Below are positions 1 to 8,567 of a DNA stretch of 33,757 nt, in pieces. Made by a program: the position numbers and the translations under genes. The notes under the pieces are model-generated. The model was not told the origin of the DNA. It worked only from the letters and a program-made list of their open reading frames with translations, and searched no databases. The stretch's first letter is position 1. Each line of letters begins with the position of its first letter. The stretch is from Deltaproteobacteria bacterium (lineage in GTDB: Bacteria; SAR324; NAC60-12), in the NCBI GenBank assembly GCA_002683655.1, contig NYTS01000099.1, positions 1-33,757 on the forward strand. The letters are read 5' to 3'.

Positions 1-55
1 GAGCAAATGACTGTTAATCATTGGGTCGCTGGTTCGAGTCCAGCTTGGGGAGCCA
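1..55 (+). tRNA. tRNA-Asn(GTT), 5' end cut off by the window edge
   Basis: The 3' part of a tRNA is visible. The anticodon stem AATGA/TCATT (6-10 and 18-22) encloses a seven-base loop, CTGTTAA, whose central triplet GTT reads asparagine codons. The T arm GCTGG-TTCGAGT-CCAGC occupies 28-44, followed by the acceptor strand TTGGGGA, discriminator G and an encoded CCA at 53-55. The acceptor 5' strand and most of the D arm lie outside the window. Confidence 0.93.
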
Positions 56-159
56 GTCGAAAGCCCACCTCACTCATGCCTAATCAAAACTCCACTTTCT
101 AGCTGATCGTTTTCATCTGATCTATCCTGTAATCTCAGTCTTTATTGCCATTCCACTTT

Positions 160-336
160 CTACTGCGCTACTTCTTCGAGGCTTTGAATCCAATCCCAGA
201 GTTGAAGTCCACCCATCTCAATGATTGCCACTAAAGCTAGTACAATCCCGATGACAACCGCACTTGTGATCAAGGGTTGATGATTTCCACTCTCATTATT
301 TTCCTCTTCGGTCTCATTTTGTCTAACTGGTTCCAT
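160..336 (-). CDS. Small single-pass membrane protein, unknown function
   Basis: A 58-codon ORF runs from an ATG at 336 to a TAG at 160. I do not recognise the family. The first 20 residues are acidic and polar (several Glu and Asn). Residues about 21-40 form one hydrophobic segment (ITSAVVIGIVLALVAII), and a Trp-containing amphipathic tail ends acidic. The layout suits a small N-in or N-out membrane peptide. A purine stretch (AGAG) lies about 10 bases upstream of the ATG and is only a weak ribosome binding site. It faces the tRNA gene and is divergent from glnS. The coherent TM topology supports it being real, but its short length leaves room for doubt. Confidence 0.45.
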   Translation of the reverse strand: MEPVRQNETEEENNESGNHQPLITSAVVIGIVLALVAIIEMGGLQLWDWIQSLEEVAQ

Positions 337-625
337 TAGTTAATTGCTCTCTGTGGTTTGAAATTGTGAACCCAATATGATTTAGAATCGCTAACTCTGA
401 AGATTTGATCAAATAATCCCACTCTATTGAGTATGCTTGCTTTGGATAGAAACAAGTCCCGAATGAACCTCACCGATACCGAATAGCGATTAATCTACCC
501 TTATCGATTTGTAGAAATTTAATTTTTTGAGAAAGCTCGTTAATCATGGCACTTGCACATCTTGGCAGTTCTCAGGAAATTTGTTAGCTTTTCTTTTTTT
601 CCCAACCTCGCAGCAAACGTTCAGA

Positions 626-2302
626 ATGTCATCGCCCGAACCTGTCCGCTCCACTCACTTCATTCGCAATATCATCCAGGAAGACCTCCAATCGGGCAAG
701 CATCAAGAAATCGTCACCCGATTTCCTCCCGAACCAAATGGCTATCTCCACATCGGGCACGCCAAGTCGATTTTTCTGAATTTTGGCCTAGTGCAGGAAT
801 TTACCGGACACTGCTTCATGCGTTTTGATGACACGAATCCCATCAATGAGGATGAAGAGTATGTGCAAGCAATTCTCGAAGACGTGCACTGGCTAGGCTT
901 TGACTGGCAAGATCGATTGACCCATGCCTCCGACTACTTCCAAAGATTGTATGACTTCGCTGAGGATTTAATCCAGCAGGGTAGGGCCTATGTGGATAGC
1001 CAATCGCAGGAAAGCATTCGGGAACAGCGTGGAACTCTCACTGAACCGGGAACGGCGAGCCCTTTTCGCGAGCGCTCCACAGCAGAGAATTTAGAATTAT
1101 TTCGTAGGATGAAATCAGGTGAATTTGAAGACGGGGCCCATGTCCTTCGTGCCAAGATCGATATGGTTTCCCCGAACATCAACCTGCGTGATCCAGTAAT
1201 TTATCGAATCCGCAAGGTGACTCATCAGCGAACAGGTAACAAATGGTGCCTTTACCCGATGTACGATTACACGCATTGCCTCTCTGATGCTCTTGAAGGC
1301 ATCACCCATTCTCTATGCACTCTCGAGTTTGAGGATCATCGGCCTCTCTATGACTGGGTGTTGGACCAACTGGACGTGCCTTGTCACCCTCGTCAGATCG
1401 AATTCAGTCGCCTAAACCTACAATATACTGTGCTCAGCAAACGGCGATTGATTCAGCTCGTTGAAGAAGGTCACGTCTCTGATTGGGATGACCCACGCAT
1501 GCCCACCATCTCAGGCTTGCGACGACGTGGATACACCCCTGAAAGTCTGAAACTGTTTGCAGAACGTATTGGCATCTCCAAGGCTGAAAACAACATCTAC
1601 ATGAGCGTCTTGGAAGACTGTATCCGTGAAGATCTGCACTCCAAGGCCCCCAGAGCCATGGCGGTCCTGCGCCCGCTGAAGGTTGTTCTCCTTAACTGTC
1701 CGGAAGATCAGGAAGAGGAGTTGGATGCCCCAGTTCATCAGCAATTTCCGGATCGTGGACGACGGCCTATCCCTTTGAGTCGTGAAATTTTTATCGAAGA
1801 GGATGATTTCGACGAAGATCCACCGGAGGGCTTCCATCGGTTGGTTCCAGGTGGAGAAGTGCGTCTGCGAAACGCCTACGTCATTCGTTGTGAAGAAGTC
1901 ATCAAGGATGCTTCCGGGAAGGTCATCGAGCTTCGTTGCATCTACGACCCCAACACCAGCCGAGGACGGAAACCTGAGGGACGCAAGGTTAAGGGGATTA
2001 TTCACTGGGTCTCTGCTGCCCATGCCGTCCAAGCTGAGATCCGACTTTATGATCGTTTATTCTCCCAACCCACACCGGGAAGTGATTACCCAGACAAGAA
2101 CTTCCTGCTCGACCTCAATCCCAACTCGATGGAGATCCTCTCGCAAGCCTGGCTGGAACCCAATTTGATAAACGCTGAAGTAGGAATTGCCTATCAATTC
2201 GAACGGCTTGGCTACTTCTGTCTCGATTCTCGGGACTCCAAAACAGATTCCTTGGTTTTCAATCGCATCGTCACTTTGCGTGATTCTTGGGGAGGTAAGT
2301 GA
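626..2302 (+). CDS. glnS: Glutaminyl-tRNA synthetase (GlnRS)
   Basis: This cytoplasmic class I aminoacyl-tRNA synthetase charges tRNA-Gln with glutamine. Starting at the ATG at 626 gives 558 residues, close to the roughly 554 of the E. coli enzyme. An in-frame TTG at 527 would add 33 residues unlike the family N-terminus, so I reject it. The HIGH-type motif is clear at residues 35-45 ([11 protein letters not shown]), followed by the FDDTNP segment. The KMSKS-type motif appears as VLSKR near residue 270, after the conserved FSRLNLQYT. The C-terminal anticodon-binding beta-barrel region contains the conserved GWVSAAHA-like stretch (here HWVSAAHA). GlnRS instead of a Gln-specific amidotransferase route is typical of gamma- and some other proteobacteria. 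No frameshift is visible. Confidence 0.97.
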   Translation: MSSPEPVRSTHFIRNIIQEDLQSGKHQEIVTRFPPEPNGYLHIGHAKSIFLNFGLVQEFTGHCFMRFDDTNPINEDEEYVQAILEDVHWLGFDWQDRLTHASDYFQRLYDFAEDLIQQGRAYVDSQSQESIREQRGTLTEPGTASPFRERSTAENLELFRRMKSGEFEDGAHVLRAKIDMVSPNINLRDPVIYRIRKVTHQRTGNKWCLYPMYDYTHCLSDALEGITHSLCTLEFEDHRPLYDWVLDQLDVPCHPRQIEFSRLNLQYTVLSKRRLIQLVEEGHVSDWDDPRMPTISGLRRRGYTPESLKLFAERIGISKAENNIYMSVLEDCIREDLHSKAPRAMAVLRPLKVVLLNCPEDQEEELDAPVHQQFPDRGRRPIPLSREIFIEEDDFDEDPPEGFHRLVPGGEVRLRNAYVIRCEEVIKDASGKVIELRCIYDPNTSRGRKPEGRKVKGIIHWVSAAHAVQAEIRLYDRLFSQPTPGSDYPDKNFLLDLNPNSMEILSQAWLEPNLINAEVGIAYQFERLGYFCLDSRDSKTDSLVFNRIVTLRDSWGGK

Positions 2303-2332
2303 GTTGAGCTTTGGTTTTATGCTAACACTTCC

Positions 2333-2867
2333 TTGAAAATCCGACCTCTTGTTGCTGACGATCTGCCTCAGATTCAGCAGATTTACGCCCACCATGTATT
2401 GCATGGAACCGGATCTTGGGAATGGGAAGCCCCCCAGCCTTGCGGAGATAACCGACCGGGCTCAATCTGTTCAAGAAAAGGGTCTGCCCTACCTTGTTGC
2501 GGAAGTCGCAGAATAAATTGCGGGTTATGCCTACGCGAGCCACTATCGTCCTCGGGCAGGTTATCGCTTCACCCTAGAAGATTCAGTTTATCTTCATCCT
2601 GAATTCAGCAAACAGGGTATTGGGCTGCAGCTCCTGAAGAAGCTACAGGCGCAGTGTGGAGCCTTGGGCTATCGGGAGATGATCGCCGTGATCGGAGACT
2701 CGGCCAACTACGCTTCCATTCGGTTGCATGAGCGGGCTGGCTTCATTGAGGTGGGGGTGTTTCACAACATCGGTTTCAAGTTTGGACACTTCCTGGATTC
2801 CGTTTATATGCAGGCTCAGCTGAAAGCATCGGGAATCACTCCATTGCACCCATCCATTATCCCCTGA
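2333..2867 (+). pseudogene. GNAT acetyltransferase (phosphinothricin/amino-acid N-acetyltransferase type), frameshifted and with a stop
   Basis: Reading starts with TTG-AAA-ATC at 2333 (KIRPLVADDLPQIQQIYAHH). After WEWE the homologous reading moves into another frame at a run of six C at 2430-2435, where PPSLAEITDRAQ continues the family pattern. That second frame carries a TAA at 2514-2516 in place of a residue between VAEVAE and IAGYAYAS. Beyond it the frame is open to a TGA at 2865-2867. It includes the acetyl-CoA-binding segment FSKQGIGLQLLKKL and the family C-terminus (GFIEVGVFHNIGFKFGHFLD). One net +1 insertion and one nonsense change therefore break an otherwise complete gene of about 177 codons. 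It follows glnS by 30 bases. The intact family acetylates small amines such as phosphinothricin or methionine sulfoximine. Confidence 0.85.
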
Positions 2868-3014
2868 TTTATTTCCCCTCAAAGGATTTGTCTGAGTTGG
2901 TCTAAAAACCTCGTTCATTTGCAAATAAATTTGGATTCAATGCAGTCTGAAAACCCCCGCCCAACTAAGATTGGAGGGACTACGTCAGTGGTGGTTGACT
3001 GATTTGCAGACGAC

Positions 3015-3932
3015 TCAACAATTGGACAGCGTCTGCAATTCTCCGGCACTGAGCTCAACGACAGGCAGAATTTCCTTGAGTTGCTCAAGGTTACGAGCCG
3101 AGGCAATCGGAGCAGCGACTGTAGGCTGAGCGCGCAACCAGGCCAAGGCCACTGCCGAAACCGTAGTTTGATGTTGCTGGGCTAGTTCATCCAGCTTAGT
3201 TAATAGGTTCCAGCCACGAGTATTTTGGTAGCCAGCCACTCCTCCAGAGCGTACAGAATTGACTTTTTGCCCAGGCCGATACTTGCCTGTCAAAAAGCCA
3301 CGAGCCAAGCCAAAGTAGGGCAGCTGACTAAGTAAATTTTTGGATAGTGTGGGACGAAGGAAGGTTTCATAGTCTCGCTCCAGCAGGTTGTAGTGATCCT
3401 GGGCAGCCACATAGCCAACCAGCCCTGCTTTTTTGGCAATGTCTAGTGATTCCTGTAGGCGAGGAGCCATAAAGTTGGAAGCCGCGATGAAGCGCACCTT
3501 TCCCTCCCGAACCAGCGAATCAAAGGCCCCCAGGGTCTCTTCAATCGGGGTCTTCGGGTCATCCTCGTGAGCATAGTACAAGTCGATGTAATCTGTTTGA
3601 AGTCGCTGCAGCGACTCTTCACAAGCGGCACAGATGTTATGCGCAGACAACCCACGGCGTTTGTCCATTTTGGCAACCTTGGTAGCAATCACCAAGGAGC
3701 TGCGGTCTCCTCTCGTCTTGAGCCAGTTGCCAATGATACTCTCTGATTCTCCACCCACGTGTCCGTTGCCCCATTGTGAGTACATATCGGCTGTATCAAT
3801 GAAGTTTCCCCCATTATCAACGAAGTGACTGAGCACAGCCTCTGAATTGGTGACATCAGCGGTCCAGCCAAAGACGTTTCCACCAAGACAGAGTGGTGAT
3901 ATTTGTAAATCGGTGTTTGCAAGATTGATCAT
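3015..3932 (-). CDS. Aldo/keto reductase
   Basis: This is a cytosolic NAD(P)H-dependent oxidoreductase of the aldo/keto reductase superfamily, with a (beta/alpha)8 barrel and 305 residues. The catalytic tetrad is visible with this start: D46 and Y51 in FIDTADMYS, K85 in IATKVAK and H122 in YYAHEDD. The substrate-shaping segment GLARGFLTGKYRPGQ and the C-terminal cofactor-binding stretch APIASARNLEQL also fit the family. The ATG at 3932 was chosen because MINLANTDLQISPLCLGG is the usual N-terminus. The open frame extends to 4145, but those residues look like translated spacer. It is convergent with the broken acetyltransferase and monocistronic. The substrate cannot be told from sequence; the fold is certain, the physiological role is not. 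Confidence 0.92.
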   Translation of the reverse strand: MINLANTDLQISPLCLGGNVFGWTADVTNSEAVLSHFVDNGGNFIDTADMYSQWGNGHVGGESESIIGNWLKTRGDRSSLVIATKVAKMDKRRGLSAHNICAACEESLQRLQTDYIDLYYAHEDDPKTPIEETLGAFDSLVREGKVRFIAASNFMAPRLQESLDIAKKAGLVGYVAAQDHYNLLERDYETFLRPTLSKNLLSQLPYFGLARGFLTGKYRPGQKVNSVRSGGVAGYQNTRGWNLLTKLDELAQQHQTTVSAVALAWLRAQPTVAAPIASARNLEQLKEILPVVELSAGELQTLSNC

Positions 3933-4154
3933 GATTGAAACTTTCTGATGGAGAGACCTGCCTTCTGATCCTGGAAGCCAAGTGAGAACAAGAGACAACG
4001 GAACTTGTCCCAGGTGAATTTTCAATGCCCAGCTTCCTAGCCCAGCCCTTAAAAATCTGCCAGTGCAAGCTTCGACATTGCACAATCGAAGATTTTTCAC
4101 GTCCAGCAGCACGGCTACCTTCACTGCAAAAGGGGAAGCAGCCAATTTCCATCT

Positions 4155-4412
4155 CTATCTATCCCTTGCGGAAACACCCTGAGTTGGATGATTCTCAAGC
4201 CAAGGATTCGCAAATGTGGGGTCAGTAAGAAATCCTTGATCCGTCAAACCTTCCAAAAACGCAATCACAGCAGAAGTTTTCTGCTGGTTGGCCCGTAAAG
4301 GTCGGATCAGCTCAGACTTGAGCGGACTCTCTCTGCCATCCCCAGCATCCTACGTAACGATACCTTCATTGACAATCAAAGGGAGCATTGCCGACAACCA
4401 GGCATGATTTGT
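4155..4412 (-). pseudogene. C-terminal remnant of a di-heme cytochrome c peroxidase/MauG-like protein
   Basis: Reading the minus strand, an open stretch ends at a TAG at 4155-4157. It encodes IRPLRANQQKTSAVIAFL and then LTDQGFLTDPTFANPW, matching the C-terminal consensus of the MauG/CcpA family (LxPLxLTxxEkxdLvaFLxaLTDexfltDPrFanP). The same frame continues upstream as TNHAWLSAMLPLIVNEGIVT but is broken by a TAG at 4350-4352. No heme-binding CXXCH is present, and no start codon or ribosome binding site fits. I infer a decayed 3' fragment of a periplasmic di-heme enzyme gene. The family call rests on about 50 residues, so it is moderate at best. Confidence 0.42.
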
Positions 4413-4813
4413 TGAACCAAACGTTTTTTTACAAAGACCAAGATTGCGTTTGCTCTCAGACTTCCTTACAACCATCAACTCTACAACAAACCAACTCTCA
4501 CTTGGAGTAAGAACTGGCGCAGAGGAACCGGGTACAAACTCACAATTTTGAGAAGACTGGATTTAGTATGTGTTTCCTGAATGCAAAGTGGAAAGTTGTT
4601 GTTTTAGAAAAAGGCTGGCTATCAGAAATCGGAGTAGAAAGCAAAAAGCAACCTGAAAATTTGCAATGGATGTGAAGTGGCCACCGTGTCAAGCTTTGAA
4701 GTACCAGGGAATCAGAAACTACATTAATGATTTAGGGAGTTCGCAGCTCCACGTGCTCAAGGATGTTTTCTCCAGAAATCTCTGAACTGACCCAACCTGT
4801 AAAAGGAATGATC
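4413..4813. other. Intergenic region upstream of the dpp operon
   Basis: About 400 bases without a convincing gene. It is AT-rich and presumably holds the dppA promoter and leader. I see no confident -35/-10 pair, riboswitch-like structure or long palindrome. The ribosome binding site of dppA (AAAGGA at 4802-4807) lies at its right edge. The left edge may contain further decayed sequence of the peroxidase-like remnant. Confidence 0.4.
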
Positions 4814-6406
4814 ATGAAGAACACACTGAAACTAGCAACTGGCCTGATGCTGGGAGCCGTCTTTGCAGGCTCCGTCTCTGCAAAGACGCTGGTCTATTGC
4901 TCCGAAGGATCCCCAGAAGGTTTTGATCCAGCTCTTTACACTGCTGGAACGACTTTTGATGCTTCATCGCATCCAATCTACAATCGACTGGCCGAATTTG
5001 AAGTCGGTACCACAAACGTCATTCCTGGATTGGCAGAACGCTGGGAAGCCTCAAACGATGGCCTTTCCTACACTTTTTATCTAAGAAAGGGAGTAGAATT
5101 CCATTCAAATAAGAACTTCACACCATCAAGAAATTTCAATGCAGACGATGTGATTTTCTCCTTTGAGCGCCAGCGATTAGAAAGCCATCCCTACCATAAG
5201 GTCTCTGGTGGAACCTGGGAATACTTTGGCGGGATGGATATGCCTTCGCTGATCAAGTCAGTCGAAAAGGTGAATGACTATACCGTCCGGTTCAACCTGA
5301 ACCGACCTGAAGCTCCCTTCATTGCCAACATGGCGATGGACTTTGCCTCCATTCTCTCAGCAGAGTATGGCGATAAAATGATGTCAGCTGGCACGCCAGA
5401 GATGCTGAACCAGGCCCCAATTGGAACAGGTCCTTTCCGGTTTGTAGGATACCAAAAAGATGCTGTAATCCGTTACAAGACAAACAAAGACTATTGGCGA
5501 GGAGCTTCCAGACTAGACAACCTGGTTTTTGCGATCACTCCGGACAACTCAGTGCGCTACCAGAAGCTAAAAGCTGGGGAATGCCACATAATGCCCTATC
5601 CAAACCCAGCGGACATTGATGCAATGAAAGCTGATCCATCCATCACAATGATGGAGCAGGAAGGCCTGAACGTTGGTTATCTTGCCTATAACTCGACCCA
5701 AAAGCCATTTGACAATCCAAAAGTCCGCAAGGCTTTGAACATGGCGATCGACAAGAAAGCAATCATCGACGTGGTCTTCCAGGGGTCTGGTCAAGCAGCT
5801 AAGAATCCAATTCCCCCAACCATGTGGTCCTACAATAATTCGATTCAGGATGACCCCTACGATCCAGACGGAGCGAAGAAGATGTTGGCCGCCGAAGGAG
5901 TCAGCGATCTGAGTATGAAGGTTTGGGCGATGCCGGTGCAACGTCCCTACAATCCCAATGCACGGCGAATGGCTGAGTTAATCCAGGCAGACTTTGCCAA
6001 AATTGGGGTGAACGTGGAGATCATTAGCTACGAGTGGGGTGAGTATCTCAGCCGTTCAAGGGCATTGGATCGTGATGGCGCAATTCTATTGGGCTGGACC
6101 GGAGACAACGGGGATCCTGATAACTTCCTTGCTGTCTTATTGGGTTGTGCTGGAGTGGAAAAATCTAATCGGGCGCAGTGGTGTCACAAGCCTTTTGATG
6201 ATCTGATCCAGAAGGCCAAGGTAATTACGGACGTAAACGAGCGCACTCGTCTATACCAGGAAGCTCAGGTGATCTTCAAGGACCAGGCACCCTGGGCGAC
6301 GATCGCACATTCTGTAGTTTTCATGCCGATGCGCAGTGAAGTGAAGGGCTACACGGTTCATCCCTTAGGTGGCCACATCTTCTATGGCGTCGACATCGCC
6401 AACTAA
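4814..6406 (+). CDS. dppA: Periplasmic dipeptide-binding protein DppA (SBP family 5)
   Basis: This protein captures dipeptides in the periplasm and delivers them to the DppBCDF importer. With the ATG at 4814 it has 530 residues (E. coli DppA has 535). It begins with a Sec signal peptide, MKNTLKLATGLMLGAVFAG, cleaved near SVSA-KT. The mature start KTLVYCSEGSPEGFDP closely follows DppA, as do NPIPPTMW, AMPVQRPYNPNARRMAE and GWTGDNGDPDNF. Cys pairs typical of DppA are retained (YCSEG; the GCAG...WCHK region). AAAGGA at 4802-4807 abuts an ATG at 4808 but is well spaced for the ATG at 4814, which decides the start; 4763 would put residues before the signal peptide. It is the first gene of the operon, followed after 53 bases by a peptidase gene. 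Confidence 0.96.
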   Translation: MKNTLKLATGLMLGAVFAGSVSAKTLVYCSEGSPEGFDPALYTAGTTFDASSHPIYNRLAEFEVGTTNVIPGLAERWEASNDGLSYTFYLRKGVEFHSNKNFTPSRNFNADDVIFSFERQRLESHPYHKVSGGTWEYFGGMDMPSLIKSVEKVNDYTVRFNLNRPEAPFIANMAMDFASILSAEYGDKMMSAGTPEMLNQAPIGTGPFRFVGYQKDAVIRYKTNKDYWRGASRLDNLVFAITPDNSVRYQKLKAGECHIMPYPNPADIDAMKADPSITMMEQEGLNVGYLAYNSTQKPFDNPKVRKALNMAIDKKAIIDVVFQGSGQAAKNPIPPTMWSYNNSIQDDPYDPDGAKKMLAAEGVSDLSMKVWAMPVQRPYNPNARRMAELIQADFAKIGVNVEIISYEWGEYLSRSRALDRDGAILLGWTGDNGDPDNFLAVLLGCAGVEKSNRAQWCHKPFDDLIQKAKVITDVNERTRLYQEAQVIFKDQAPWATIAHSVVFMPMRSEVKGYTVHPLGGHIFYGVDIAN

Positions 6407-6459
6407 TCCACAAAACTGCAGAGCTTTTGGGCTCTGCCCCTCCCCATCAAGGAGATCCC

Positions 6460-7560
6460 TTGACCGATCGATACCTACCCTTTCGCCAGGTTGCCAAAGA
6501 TCTTGGCGTCGAAGCTTTGGCGCTGGTGCCTGGCTGTAATTTTGAGCGTCTTTATCGCAAGAGCTTCTCCAGTCACGAACGTCCACTGGTTGTGTTCATT
6601 CCAGCACAGGGAGATCCTGCTGCGTTGGTGCCCAACCTAGAGTTGCGTTCCTTTGATCTGCTCAACTTTGAGGGAGCAGTGTTTGACTGGCGAGATCAAA
6701 CAGGCTATCAAGGTGCTTTTGAAGCCTTAGCCGCTCACCTGCCGATGCAATCTGTGGCCGTGGAAGGCCAGGTGATGAGAGTGTTCGTTCACCATGCGAT
6801 GGCCAAAGCATGGCCTCAACTGACCATCGTGGATGCTGAAAAACAAATCTCTGGTTTGCGGCTTCGCAAAAATGCTGAAGAAATCGAAGCCCTTGAGCAG
6901 GCCATCCGAATTTCACAGAATGCTCTGGCAGACGTCATCAAAAAGGTCCGTCCCGGATTAACTGAGACCGAAGTGGAGACTCAATTGGTGCAAGCACTTT
7001 TTGCAAATGGTGCCAAGGAGCAGTCCTTTCGGCCAATTGTAGCCGCTGGTGAGAATTCAGCTCGACCTCATGCCCACGCCCGACCTGACTACCAGATCCA
7101 AGCTGGTGATGCTTTGCTGATTGACTTTGGGGCTCGTTGGAGTGGTCTCTGCGCTGACATCACGCGGACTTTTTTTGTAGGACACGCCAGTGACGAAGCG
7201 CAGGAAGTCTACCAGACCGTTCTGAATGCGAACCAAGCTGGTCATGCCCTCGCTTCTCCAAAAGTGACCGCACACCAAGTGGATGATGAGGTCACCTCTT
7301 TATTGGAAGCTTCCTCGTATGCAGACCGAATTCGCACCAAGACTGGTCATGGATTAGGTCGCGCAGTTCATGAAGATCCCTATATCATGCGTGGTAATCA
7401 CCAGCAGTTGGATACTGGAATGGTCTTCACGATTGAACCTGGTCTGTACCGAGTGGCTCCCGATGGCTTTGGTGTCCGTATCGAGGATGATGTTTTGGTC
7501 ACCGAAGATGGTTGCCGATCCTTGACCACCTTCTCCCGAAGCCTGACCGTGATTGGCTGA
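6460..7560 (+). CDS. M24 family metallopeptidase (Xaa-Pro dipeptidase/aminopeptidase type)
   Basis: This is a cytoplasmic dinuclear-metal peptidase of the pita-bread fold, probably cleaving imported Xaa-Pro or other dipeptides. The start is TTG at 6460, set by a strong AAGGAG at 6449-6454 with five-base spacing; this gives 366 residues. Residues 1-130 form the creatinase/prolidase N-terminal domain. The catalytic domain shows all five metal ligands: D222 (IDFGA), D233 (CADITRT), H297 (TGHGLG), E326 (TIEPGLY) and E342 (RIEDD). The auxiliary HAHARPD loop is also present. It sits between dppA and dppB, and its stop overlaps the dppB start (TGATG), so uptake and hydrolysis are likely translationally coupled. 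Prolidase or aminopeptidase P specificity cannot be separated from sequence. Confidence 0.93.
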   Translation: MTDRYLPFRQVAKDLGVEALALVPGCNFERLYRKSFSSHERPLVVFIPAQGDPAALVPNLELRSFDLLNFEGAVFDWRDQTGYQGAFEALAAHLPMQSVAVEGQVMRVFVHHAMAKAWPQLTIVDAEKQISGLRLRKNAEEIEALEQAIRISQNALADVIKKVRPGLTETEVETQLVQALFANGAKEQSFRPIVAAGENSARPHAHARPDYQIQAGDALLIDFGARWSGLCADITRTFFVGHASDEAQEVYQTVLNANQAGHALASPKVTAHQVDDEVTSLLEASSYADRIRTKTGHGLGRAVHEDPYIMRGNHQQLDTGMVFTIEPGLYRVAPDGFGVRIEDDVLVTEDGCRSLTTFSRSLTVIG

Positions 7561-8567
7561 TGCTCCGCTACCTGCTCTCCAAGCTGCTAACCTTCCTGCC
7601 GACTTTTTTTGGGGTAACCCTGATCTCCTTCTCCTTCATTCGTGTGCTTCCCGGCGATCCGATCATCGTGATGGCTGGTGAGCGAGGGTTGAGTGACGAA
7701 CGCTACCAGGAGTTGCTCAAGCAGTTCGGCTTTGACCGTCCCTTAATGGAGCAATACTTCGATTATCTCTCCGGAGTACTGCAAGGCGATCTTGGTCAAA
7801 GCTTTGTTACCAAGCGTCCAGTCTGGGATGAATTTTTCGCATTGTTTCCCGCCACGCTGGAGCTTTCTCTTTGTGCCATGATCTTTGCGTTATTGCTGGG
7901 CTTACCAGCCGGAATCATCGCAGCTGTCAATCGGGGAAAACTGTTCGATCGTGTATTGATGTCATCAGCCCTGATTGGCTATTCGATGCCAATCTTCTGG
8001 TGGGCCTTGCTGCTGATCATCCTGATGTCCGGCTGGTTGGGGCTGACACCGGTTTCCGGACGAATCAGCCTGCTTTACTTCTTTGATGATCCAACCGGCT
8101 TCATGATCTGGGATGCACTACAGTCTGAAGAATCAGGGGCCCTAGGTTCAGCGCTGCATCACTTGATTCTGCCAACCATCGTACTTGGAACGATCCCACT
8201 GGCGGTGATTGCCAGGCAGACCCGATCTGCAATGCTGGAAGTGCTTTCTGAAGACTACATCCGAACCGCCAAAGCCAAGGGACTGGCTCCCTTTCGGATC
8301 AATGGAATTCATGCGCTACGAAATGCAATGATTCCGGTGATCACAGTGATTGGGCTCTCTGTCGGAACATTGCTGGCTGGAGCCATCCTCACTGAGACCA
8401 TCTTCAGCTGGCCAGGCATTGGGAAGTGGATGGTTGATTCCATCTTCCGTCGAGATTATCCAGTAGTCCAGGGAGGCTTGTTACTGATTGCCGTGATGGT
8501 GATTATCGTCAACCTGTCGGTCGATGTGCTTTATGGCCTGATCAACCCAAAAATCCGGAAGCGCTGA
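7560..8567 (+). CDS. dppB: Dipeptide ABC transporter permease DppB
   Basis: This inner-membrane permease of the peptide/nickel importer family has 335 residues (E. coli DppB has 339). The N-terminus MLRYLLSKLLTFLPTFFGVT and the segment SFIRVLPGDPI are typical. Several further hydrophobic spans follow, and the cytoplasmic EAA-type loop that contacts the ATPases appears as EDYIRTAKAKGLAPFRI. The C-terminal IFSWPGIGKWMVDSI and the ending YGLINPKIR are family hallmarks. The ATG at 7560 overlaps the peptidase stop by one base (TGATG). The ORF is open from 7512, but those upstream residues are out-of-family translation of the peptidase gene. It pairs with DppC to form the membrane channel. Confidence 0.95.
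   Translation: MLRYLLSKLLTFLPTFFGVTLISFSFIRVLPGDPIIVMAGERGLSDERYQELLKQFGFDRPLMEQYFDYLSGVLQGDLGQSFVTKRPVWDEFFALFPATLELSLCAMIFALLLGLPAGIIAAVNRGKLFDRVLMSSALIGYSMPIFWWALLLIILMSGWLGLTPVSGRISLLYFFDDPTGFMIWDALQSEESGALGSALHHLILPTIVLGTIPLAVIARQTRSAMLEVLSEDYIRTAKAKGLAPFRINGIHALRNAMIPVITVIGLSVGTLLAGAILTETIFSWPGIGKWMVDSIFRRDYPVVQGGLLLIAVMVIIVNLSVDVLYGLINPKIRKR

Noticed and set aside
527-625. In-frame TTG extension of glnS by 33 residues
   Set aside because: The residues do not resemble the GlnRS N-terminus, and [13 protein letters not shown] at 626 does.
1511-2032. 173-codon minus-strand ORF inside glnS
   Set aside because: Shadow of the glnS coding strand; no family resemblance.
3933-4145. N-terminal extension of the aldo/keto reductase frame
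   Set aside because: It precedes the usual family N-terminus and looks like translated spacer.
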